The notes under the pieces are model-generated. The model saw nothing but the letters and a program-made list of their open reading frames with translations. It was not told where the DNA came from and searched no databases. Source: Phoronis australis (lineage: Eukaryota > Phoronida > Phoronidae). Taken from it: a DNA stretch of 22,678 bases. Location: contig NMRA01000284.1 of the NCBI GenBank assembly GCA_002633005.1, positions 129,489 through 152,166 of the forward strand. The letters are read 5' to 3'. Each line of letters begins with the position of its first letter. Position 1 is the first letter of the stretch. Below, in pieces: positions 1 to 10,500 of the stretch. Position numbers and translations under genes: made by a program.

Positions 1-787
1 CTTGAGACCAATATTGTAGGTGAAAGTGGTCTTCAAACTTAGACATAATGTCCTCAGACTAACTACTTGAGACCAATATTGTAGGTGAAAGTGGTCTTCA
101 AACTTAGACATAATGTCCTCAGACTAACTACTTGAGACCAATATTGTAGGTGAAAGTGGTCTTCAAACTTAGACATAATGTCCTCAGACTAACTACTTGA
201 GACCAATATTGTAGGTGAAAGTGGTCTTCAAACTTAGACATAATGTCCTCAGACTAACTACTTGAGACCAATATTGTAGGTGAAAGTGGTCTTCAAACTT
301 AGACATAATGTCCTCAGACTAACTACTTGAGACCAATATTGTAGGTGAAAGTGGTCTTCAAACTTAGACATAATGTCCTCAGACTAACTACTTGAGACCA
401 ATATTGTAGGTGAAAGTGGTCTTCAAACTTAGACATAATGTCCTCAGACTAACTACTTGAGACCAATATTGTAGGTGAAAGTGGTCTTCAAACTTAGACA
501 TAATGTCCTCAGACTAACTACTTGAGACCAATATTGTAGGTGAAAGTGGTCTTCAAACTTAGACATAATGTCCTCAGACTAACTACTTGAGACCAATATT
601 GTAGGTGAAAGTGGTCTTCAAACTTAGACACAATGTCCTCAGACTAACTACTTGAGACCAATATTGTAGGTGAAAGTGGTCTTCAAACTTAGACATAATG
701 TCCTCAGACTAACTACTTGAGACCAATATTGTAGGTGAAAGTGGTCTTCAAACTTAGACATAATGTCCTCAGACTAACTACTTGAGA
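1..787. repeat. 65-bp tandem repeat array (12 full copies plus 7 nt)
   Basis: Units start at 1, 66, 131 and so on to 716, with a 7-nt partial copy (cttgaga) at 781. The copies are identical except for T to C at 631. The array begins at the window edge, so it may extend further left. Each unit carries an imperfect inverted repeat (ttgagacca, then about 15 nt, then tggtcttcaa). 65 is not a multiple of 3 and no frame stays open through the array, so it is not coding. It is most likely a recently homogenised minisatellite in the intron (or flank) upstream of the first visible GM130 exon. Confidence 0.97.
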
Positions 788-1409
788 ACATGACCTGATT
801 TCTCCACTTCTTCAGTACTTAGGGGCTTGACCTCATGGCTAGACCTGTAACAAGATCGACACTTGCATTCAGTAGTTGAACAGCAGTGGCTCTACTTGTC
901 ATGTAAACAATATGCATTTTCAAAGAATTTTTATCTGTTTAGCCTTCCAAACAACGAATTTAGAGCACTGGTTGGGAAAATTTGTTAGAGATAAGACAAA
1001 TCAAAAGACATTTTGTTCTTATTAAATGAAACTTGAAAGACCACTCTCACAGGGTTCCTCTGCAAGATAAGACTCAGCTTGGGATAAATACGGAATGAAT
1101 TGCAGCAGCGAAGGATAGACCACCATGTTCTGTGTTCTTTAACTTTTTGGCAAATATTTTAATGGTCATGTAGCAAAGATTTCAGACCTCAATATGTAAA
1201 CAAAAATGTTTTACTTGCTTCTAATCGAAGTTTTGTTGGCAAAAATCAATTATTATGAAAATTTTGGTACCAGTTTCATGCAGAGGAATTGCCAATTTCA
1301 TGTCTTTTTTGTTCATGGAGATGTGACTACAAAATGCTGCTCAGTGCCCTGTCTTCTTCTGTTTCTCCTGAACGCTTGCATCTAATGGGCACATTATTTC
1401 CCTTTTCAG
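788..1409. other. Intron sequence before the first visible exon
   Basis: A T-rich stretch with no open frame of note, ending in a polypyrimidine tract and cag acceptor (ttatttcccttttcag, ending at 1409). I see no upstream GM130 exon here: nothing resembles the basic Lys-rich N terminus that binds p115. The start codon is therefore further left. Confidence 0.7.
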
Positions 1410-1597
1410 TTTTCTGATGTTACCAAGCCACCTAGTGGTCCAGAGAATGGGCCAAGACTTGCCACCACCCCTCCTCGGTTGGACCAAATGGACTCTTCTG
1501 CCAGCCCTATGAAGTTTGCCAAAACAGCACGTCCAGATGAAAACACGTCTGTCTATAGCACACCGCCATCATCAACATCTATGCACACTAACTTACG
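1410..1597 (+). CDS. GOLGA2: GM130 exon 1 of window: Ser/Thr/Pro-rich N-terminal linker
   Basis: Residues 1-62 plus two bases of codon 63. It opens in phase 0 as [10 protein letters not shown] and is rich in Ser, Thr and Pro ([20 protein letters not shown], then STPPSSTS), with no heptads. It fits the variable, unstructured linker between the p115-binding N terminus and the first coiled coil of GM130. Acceptor ttttcag|TTTT, donor CG|gtaaat. On its own this exon would not be recognisable; identity comes from the frame running on into the next exon. Confidence 0.85.
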
Positions 1598-4500
1598 GTA
1601 AATAAATGAATTAATTTGTGTGTTTATTGAGACTTAAATTATTTTAGAAATAAAATCAATAAATAAACATCGCTGAATCTTCACAAAATTGGTTTCAGTA
1701 AACGACACAGTCACCGTGCCATGAGAATAGCATTTACGGACCTTGATACATCAAGACTATGCTAGGCGAGGTGCCTTACCACAGCTAAGCAGCAAGTCAA
1801 GCCTAGTCCTAAAGAAATGCATGAATTAACTGAGCCTGTAAATCCTTGTTGGAGAGTAGTGCGCTTGTAATTATTTCCACCAGATTTAGTATAAAAATTG
1901 ACTGTATCCTCATGTTATGGTCCTGAAGATAGGCTAGTTCTGTGCCTGAACGCTAAATGGAGTTGTTAGTGGTTGCACTGGGACATTCATTGTCTGTTCA
2001 CGTGTACCCAACAGTCCTTCGTCATCAGCGGAGACGCTACAACAGTTGACGCGTCAGGTGAACGGTCTGTTGGAGGAGACGTCTAGCTACAGTAATGGCA
2101 CTACTGATGACCTTATGAACTCTAGTATAGCTGAGCTTGAGGTATGTAGGGGGCGCTAGTTGGTGGCGCTATTGGGCTACAGTTTGCATGAAAGTTAACT
2201 TTTGTTATTCAAGAGTTTAATCACACGTGCCCTCACAATTGCAGAGGGGCGGTTTTGCATACGCCGCAGCCACTGATTAGAAGTGTGACATACTGCCATC
2301 TATTGGTGACTAATTGATTTTTACTGGTTCAAGCCAAAGTTATAATGTCCACTAAAATTTGTATCTCTTAATATCCATTGCATAGAGCTCTTGAGCCCGT
2401 TCCAAGAAAATTGACTTGGTTAAGACGAATCTTAAATTTAAGTCAATTTTTAAATAAAGCTTCAATTTGTTTTAAATCTGTTCCAAGAAAGTCATCGTAA
2501 GTTTGACGTAAGTTCGTGACTTAAGTTTTGTCTTAAGTGCGACTAACTCTGCAGTTATGGAAGTTTCAAAGTTTGGAAGTTGAGACAAATCTTAGACTTA
2601 AGTCAAAAATTAACTTATTAAGTAAGTTTCTTGGAATGGGGCCCCTTGTTTTCTAGGGATGGGTTTTTCTTTAATTGAGTTTTTGTATTATTTGCTAACC
2701 ACCCAAAATCTTTCAACGGTAAATGTGGCGTTTCTCATTTTAAACTCTATGTTAATGTTTCTCTTGGAAACTTTTAATTTTTGCAGCCTTATCAAGATGC
2801 TTTTTTGTTTTCATAGTCAAGGCTGTTTATCACCTTTTTTACTTTTTCTTGTTCTGGAAATACAGTCAACCATTTTGTTATAATTATTGTTTCTTGGTGA
2901 GCATGGAACAAATGTGGAGCACGCGATCACTTATATTTTTGCTGGGCATTTTGGTGATGAAGGTGATTACCAGCAATGTGTCTTCTAATAACACAAGGCA
3001 GGATTGTTTCTAACACTTTCGTCTCGGTGTAGAGGAAAAATTTCCAACAGTTTTTGGGGCCCTTAGCCAGATTTTATTTAAGGTCCCTGTTTCACTGTGT
3101 ATTGCATTACATCTGTTATGATCAAGGGTTTCCCTGGTTCCCATGGCAACCTGTGTATGTATATCCACTAATATGTCACTGAGTCACCTGGGCAATCCTG
3201 CTGGTGTAATCCTGCCTTGTGTTGCAGAAATCCAAAGTTGTTGGATTTCAATGCTGGCTTAATTGGGAGCTTTTTGAGTTTCTAGGCTAGAAATCGGGAC
3301 TTGGCTGCTCTGCTAGATCACAGGTCGAAGGAAAACTCAGAACTAAATACAAGCTTATCTGAACTGGTAGGTGACCGAGTTTTGAATTCGCTATTGTTGC
3401 GAGTTATTGATAATTCTGCTGTGGTTCTGGTGTTTGAAGGTGGTTTTATGTTGAAGTCAAAACTCATTGCAAGTTTAATGTATTCAGATGGAGTGCACGC
3501 CATAATCAATCAGACAAAGTGACTTGGAATTGAGGAATTGACCTTCATGACTATTTCAGTGCAGGCTAGATTCACTGTCAGAGCAGCTGGGATTGGGATT
3601 ACCAGTCATGAATATTTATTGTGAAGTCCTGGAGTGGGAACCGGGGAGGGGGGGGGTTAAATTATTTTTAGTGTCTGCTGTATAAGTAGAGGGGATTTTC
3701 ATGCCATTGATACTCTAGGCCTGTTGTCGATGGCAATGTTCATCAATTGAAACGACTGACTGTTATGGCGAGGAAGATTGTCATTTTCTGCCAAATCAAA
3801 AGTCATTTCTCTGTTTATATATTAATTGGTTTGAACACAGAGAGATTGAGTTGTGTGATGAAACAAGGCAAGTGTTGATTACGCAATAAGTGTGGCTGTC
3901 TCTTTGATGGCACGCTAAATTATGTCTAGGTTATAAAGTCAAAATTTCTTAAAAGAAGTCAATGTCTTCTTGTTCACGTTGATTTTATGTTCATTTCAAT
4001 ACCAACAGCAAAGCTAAAAAATTTCGCAATTTATTAAAATAAGTATTTTATTAGAAATTCCATTAAAACTGTCCTTGTCAAAAGTAATTGTGCAAAACTA
4101 CACAAATTTCCTCATCATAATGAGACTGAGTTATTTTTGTCATTTTTCCAAATGGTTTCAGGCTGGGGGTTTAATCTCGAAATTATTTTTGTCACTTTTC
4201 GTTCTATTTTTGTGTGAAGTCAAGACAAGCGTCCATTTTTCGCTGCTCGAGTGTGTTATGATTTAAGCTGACTAGTTTCTCTAATCCAAGTTCACACTTT
4301 ATGACCCTTGGATTCTAGCTGCAAACTCATGCAAAAAGTCAAGATTTTGAATAAAAAGTTGAAATTTAGAGGTCAGACTCAAGCTGATAGCATTCATGCT
4401 GGAGTCATCCACACATGTAAGTGTACCAGAGCACAGGAATAGACAAGTATCCTGTGTTTGCATTCGAGTATTGAAAAAATAATACCAAGTTCAAATTTGA

Positions 4501-7500
4501 GTACAAAGATTATAATAAATCAAATGTATTAATATAACCACAAAGCTTAAATATGTTAAAAAAGCTTGCCAGACAATGATTCCATTGTCACTGTATTGTT
4601 TAAGACTACAATTCTCGCGGAAAAAAACAAACGTGAGGTAGTGTCTCACATCCATTGACTATTCATTCTCAGAAGCAGCACAACAACGAGCTGGTTGGCC
4701 GGCTGGACTCGGAGCGAGGCCAGTTTGAGAATCGTCTGCGTAAGGAGGTATCCACGCTGAAGGAACAGTTGCAGGTTCACATTCAGACCATTGGTATATT
4801 AGTGGCGGAGAAGAGCGAGTTACAGACGAATGTGAACCACTCACAGAAACAGATTGATCAGCAGCAAGGTAGGGGGAGCTGTAGTGGCGGTAAAAATAGT
4901 GACAGTCCGTCTGCGCATGTGCCCCAAAAGGCACGTCAAGGATTCTTTCAATGCAAAGTCTGATGAGTACTTGTACATCAAAGTGGGGGTCACTGTTGAA
5001 ACATATTAGTGCGATCACTTGTTTTGTCTGCAGTGTATGGGGACTTCTGACAAAGACTTGCGTGATCTAGCAACTAGCTAGTTTCAGTGAACACAGTTCT
5101 GGTTACAAGTTAGTGTTTTTGTCAACTAGTTTTGATACAGACTAGCCCATAGTCTAGGTGTACACGTCTATTTTCTGGTGAACAGGTATAGGAGGACAAT
5201 GCATGTCACAACNGTAGTGTCTGCTGTACAAGCAGAGGGGATTTTCATGCCATTGATACTCTAGGCCTGTTGTCGATGGCAATGTTCATCAATTGAAACG
5301 ACTGACTGTTATGGCGAGGAAGATTGTCATTTTCTGCGAAATCAAAAGTCATTTCTCTGTTTATTTATTAATTGGTTTGAACACAGAGAGATTGAGTTGT
5401 GTGATGAAACAAGGCAAGTGTTGATTACGCAATAAGTGTGGCTGTCTCTTTGATGGCACGCTAAATTATGTCTAGGTTATAAAGTCAAAATTTCTTGAAA
5501 GAAATCAATGTCTTCTTGTTCACGTTGATTTTATATTCATTTCAATAGCAACAGCAAAGCTAAAAAAATTTCGCAATTTATTAAAATAAGTATTTTATTA
5601 GAAATTCCATTAAAACTGTCCTTGTCAAAAGTAATTGTGCAAAACTACACAAATTTCCTCATCATAATGAGACTGAGTTATTTTTGTCATTTTTCCAAAT
5701 GCTTTCAGGCCGGGGGTTTAATCTCGAAATTATTTTTGTCACTTTTCGTTCTATTTTTGTGTGAAGTCAAGACAAGCGTCCATTTTTCGTTGCTCGGGTG
5801 TGTTATGATTTAAGCTGACTAGTTTCTCTAATCCAAGTTCACACTTGGATTCTAGCTGCAAACTCATGCAAAAAGTCAAGATTTTGAATAAAAAGTTGAA
5901 ATTTAGAGGTCAGACTCAAGCTGATAGCATTAATGCTGGAGTCATCCACACATGTAAGTGTACCAGAGCACAGGAATAGACAAGTATCCTGTGTTTGCAT
6001 TCGAGTATTGAAAAAATAATACCAAGTTCAAATTTGAGTACAAAGATTATAATAAATCAAATGTATTAGTATAACCACAAAGCTTAAATATGTTAATAAA
6101 GCTTGCCAGTCAATGATTCCATTGTCACTGTATTGTTTAAGACTAGAATTCTCGTGGATAAAAGCAAACACGAGGTAGTGTCTCACATCCATTGACTATT
6201 CATTCTCAGAAGCAGCACAACAACGAGCTGGTTGGCCGGCTGGACTCGGAGCGAGGCCAGTTTGAGAATCGTCTGCGTAAGGAGGTATCTACGCTGAAGG
6301 AACAGTTGCAGGTTCACATTCAGACCATTGGTATATTGGTGGCGGAGAAGAGCGAGTTACAGACAAATGTGAACCACTCGCAAAAACAGATTGATCAGCA
6401 ACAAGGTAGGGTAAGCTGTAGTAGCGGTAAAAATAGTGACAGTCTGTCAGCGCATGTGGCCCAATAGCCACGTCAAGGATTCTTCCAATGCGAAGTCTGA
6501 TGAGTACTTGGACATCAGAGTGGGGCTCACTGTTGAAACATGTTAGTGCGATCACTTGTTTTGTCTGCAGTGCATGGGGACTTCTGACAAGACTTGCGTG
6601 ATCTAGCAACTAGCTAGTTTCAGTGAACACAGTTCTGGTTACAAGTTAGTGTTTTTGTCAACTAGTTTTGATACAGACTAGCCCATAGTCTAGGTGTACA
6701 CGTCTATTTTCTGGTGAACAGGTATAGGAGGACAATGCATGTCACAACTGGTTGTTTTTTTTTGTTGCAGAAGAACTCGAGGAGCTTTCTGGACGTCTAA
6801 AGGCGTCACGGCAACGTGTCGCTGACCTAGAGCGTAACTTCTCCAGTGCCAACACGTCTTCCCAACAGTATGAGAAAACGACGAAGGAACTCAACAAGGA
6901 GGTCGACAGGTTAAAGCTAGATATTTATAAATCCAAGTAAGTTATTGTGTGTTAAAGTGAGATTCTGTGTGTTTGTGGTGGATAAAAATGCAATTTGAGA
7001 AAGTATAATGTGCCAAAAATACTGCGTCAGAATTTAGAAGGCAGATTATGTAAATTATTGTTCAGAAGTTGTTCTTTCTTCTGACAATTGGGATATCAAA
7101 ATAAAATGAGGCTGTCCTTTGAAGTACATATGTCTCAAGATAACAACCACACTAGTTGTAAGGCCCGGGATGAACACATACAGTTTCTCTTGGTGTCAGA
7201 CATTACAATGCGACCAATTTAAAAATCATGTAATTTGTTTTTTAAATCACTAATAATTTTTCCATCTTCCATCTGACACAGAAAAAATTCATCGCACCTT
7301 TGAACTGCTTCGGCTCCTCTGATAGCCATTCTCAAAACTTAAATTAAGTTTAGTAAAATATTTTACCTAGATCTTTAGGGGTACAAAATAAATTGTAGAA
7401 TTTCAGTCAAAAATATTAAAGCTGATGCCTTATTAAAAATTCAATATCAAGCAATGTAAAAGTATGTTTTAGGACGATGTATACTTGACAGACAAAGCTC

Positions 7501-10500
7501 TTTAGTCCAAAGTGACAGCTCACTAGTTAACTCCCTCCGTAAACCAAAGTATTTTGTGCCCTGGGTCGTCATTCCCAGAAATGGAAGTTTAGGCCGCCAT
7601 GACATGACACTACACTGCCCCACTCTCATTTGTTCCATTCTAGTAAGTCACGAAGAGGACAATATGAAGAACTTTATTAATGTCTGCATTTCCCTGTAGA
7701 GCAATTGTAACAGAGCAATAGAAGAGTACTGTCAGTGTTTATCTTTGTTCGAAAGTTTAGGTCGCCATGTTCTACTACAACAATGCCCCATTCTTATCGT
7801 CATCTCTTTCGTTGTAGTAAAAGTCTTGAAGAAGTGCAACAGCAAAGCTCTGAACTGCAGAGTAAACTTCACTCCAAGACATCCGAGTGTGCTGGGCTGG
7901 AGGAGACTGTCAAGGATTTGCAGGGAAAACTGGAGATGTCCGAGCTTTATATACAACAGGTAATACTGGCGCCGTGTGTGGTGAGATTGGGGGAAGTAGG
8001 GTACATGTATCTTACACTTGTAACAATTCTGAAGAAGTCGGGGTTGTCTGTGCTGCAGATAGATTAATTTTCAAAATTATTTCATTGATCAATTGCGTTG
8101 AAATTGTGTGGGTTTGTCGAAGCTGTGACAAGAAGACCAAAGGAAATCTTGTGCAAAATAACACTTTATTGAAAGGAGATTAAGTAAGAGGGAATTATTG
8201 TAGTTGTAACAGTGGAGGAATGAAAACACTGAGGATTAATGTGTCATGGATTATCCATGATTCACTCTGACTTGTGTTAAACGCCCTTGAAAGTCTTATG
8301 TGACGAGGTTTAAACGTATAGACTTGATGTCCAGGCATTTCTATGTGGACAGATTATGCAGACATTAATCATAGGGTTACTATAATGTGATAAGGTTTTA
8401 TTTACAAACACTGTGTGTCTGGATCAGCTGTTGTGTCTGGAGAGGTCAAGGGTCACTTAAAGCGGATAAGACTCGGGGACATTGAGACTTGGTGCAGATT
8501 CTTGTTTTAGCTTTGTGACCCATGTGCTACAAACTACTGAAGATATCAGGACTCTTCTACAGAAATTCCAATTGATTATTTATAGTAAGGAATTGTTCAA
8601 AGTACAGTTAAGACTTTGGTATATAGGTACTGAAGGTGTGCGTGGCCCCTTTCATTCAACTGCTGGTCCCTCCTGGGGCAAAAGTAAAAAACGTTAAATG
8701 GCAGGTTGTGATTAAAGTAAAGCTGTCAGGCTCGTGATCAAACAGTGCTCAGAGTCCTAAGTCCTTCGCATTCATCGTTTCAAGTGCAATCTCCTTTCCA
8801 GATTTCCAATCACACACAATCCACTGAACACTCAAGTGACATGCTGCAACAGCTGCAGACAAACAACACAGAGTTGCAAGCCAGGGTTGAGCAGGTAAGA
8901 CTTTACCACCTGAGACGTATCAAAGAAAGACAACTATCCAATTGTCCTGTGATTGGTCTTCTCTTTATTGACAGTGTTTTGGTAGAGTAATTTTTTGGAT
9001 AAACTAGAAAGACTTTGACTGAATTTTATCAGACTCTGCAAAGCTGGAATTATTTGTCAGTTTAGTCAAACTCTTGTCTCAACAAAGTAGCGTTGTTGTG
9101 GAACTTTTGATGGAGTTTAATGTGTTGTTATTGTGCCTAGCTGCTGTTTACAGTACACTAGACATGTGAATGAAACATGCATTCGGTGTCTTTTTTATTA
9201 CCTTACAGTAACTTAGCAAGAGTCTTCTGAATCAATCACCCTTTCCGGATGAGTTAATGTTAGATTTTGTGAATGGAAATTGGCAACTTGTGCAAACATT
9301 TTCACATGCATTGATCCGTGTTGTGGTGATTCTTTCTCCAGTATCAAGAGGCATTCCAACAGTTGTCGAACGAGAGAGATCACATGCAGGAACAGTACCA
9401 GCAGTATGCTGAGCAGCTGAACCAACGGGCCGTGCAGTTGGTCTCACAGGTGAGGTTTTTATTGTTGAGTTGTGTCGCAGTATTGAGGGACTTTCCTGCG
9501 GTTGGTCTCACAGGTGAGATTATTATTGTTGAGTTGTGTCGCAGTATTGAGGGACTTTCCTGCAGTTGGTCTTGCATGTGAGCGTAGTGTTGTGTTCTGT
9601 CTCATTATTAAGGGACATTCCTGCAGTCAGTCTCTCAGATGAGCCTAAATGTAATGATTTGTGCTTCTGTTCACGTGGTGCTCTCGCAGTTTAGTCTACA
9701 CTGAGAATTGCCATTCCAATGCTATGTGCCGCAGTTACATTTACAAGACCTGCAGTGCAGTTTGTCTCGTAAGCAGGTCTGTAGTTGAGTTGTGCCTCCA
9801 GGGCCCGGTCTCCAATCTTTTTACTCGAAATGGAACTCGAAATTAGGTTTGGCATTTTCTACTCTACTTTTGGGAAAACTCAAGATAAGTGTCTATTATT
9901 CTATGTTGGAGTACACAATAACTTACGTAGATAATTTATTGCCCTTAGTTCACAGTTTGTAAACCCAATATTAAAGCAATAAGTTCGAGTTTGAACTCGA
10001 AATTTCGAGTTTTTTCTCGAGTTTGTAGCATGAATATAAGGGTCTTCAAGGGCAAACTTGAACTAGAAACTCATATGCATAAACTATAATGTATTCGAGC
10101 ACAGTCTGATAACCAATTATCTTAAGTTCGCACAAAAGGAGCAGAGAAATTGCCAAAAATAGTTTTGAGTTAGTTTCGAGTACAAAGATTAGAGACCGGG
10201 CCCAGGTTTTGCGACATTCTGACACGAATCCAATCAATGTGACCCATTCATGAGCCTGTTGTACAGTGCACTGATCTGCTCAACATTTCCGCATTCATTT
10301 GTTGCTGGTAAACTGCTCATTTTCTTTGTATCCAGGTGCAAACTCTGACTGAAGAGAGAGAGCAGTTACAGTCCAGGATAGAGGAGCTAGAGGAGGCTTC
10401 TTCACCGCCATCTACAGTCAGGAGGCTGGAGTCAGGTACATGCACTTGGGCTCTCCTGTTGGTCATCAGATTCTTTGTGAAAGAAATTACTAAGTCTTCA

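Larger units (their letters stand above)
2142..3285. other. Intron between window exons 2 and 3, holding two inverted-repeat elements
   Basis: 1,144 nt, phase 0. It contains a foldback element at 2393-2644, a long-range 16-bp inverted repeat (2990-3005 and 3208-3223), and CTCF-like motifs just after the donor. A 74-aa hydrophobic frame at 2659-2883 is T-rich noise. The acceptor is tag (tttctag|GCT). The alternative tag five bases downstream would shift into a stop. Confidence 0.85.
3669..6748. repeat. 1.54-kb direct duplication joined by a single N; likely unmerged contig overlap
   Basis: 3669-5212 (1,544 nt) and 5215-6748 (1,534 nt) are the same sequence with scattered substitutions and small indels, for example ten bases (ttatgaccct) present near 4298 and absent from copy 2. 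The first copy ends in gcatgtcacaac immediately before the N at 5213; the second copy passes the same gcatgtcacaac and continues into unique sequence at 6749. This is the pattern of two contig ends that overlap but were scaffolded with one N rather than merged, probably because they come from different haplotypes. Confidence 0.9.

Noticed and set aside
1-787. CRISPR array
   Set aside because: The 65-bp units abut with no unique spacers, and the context is a eukaryotic gene.
2659-2883. 74-codon Leu/Phe-rich frame
   Set aside because: Chance frame in T-rich intron sequence, with no Met context or homology.
4075-4266. 63-codon open frame, repeated at 5622-5813
   Set aside because: It lies in a foldback element within an intron; the apparent conservation of the second copy comes only from the contig overlap.
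4659-5018. 119-codon minus-strand frame
   Set aside because: It is the antisense shadow of exon 4, whose codon bias keeps the reverse frame open.
4673-6405. Tandem duplicated exon 4 as a pair of mutually exclusive exons
   Set aside because: The copies share intron sequence on both sides, differ only at synonymous sites, encode the same protein and meet at an N. Mutually exclusive exons normally diverge in protein sequence.
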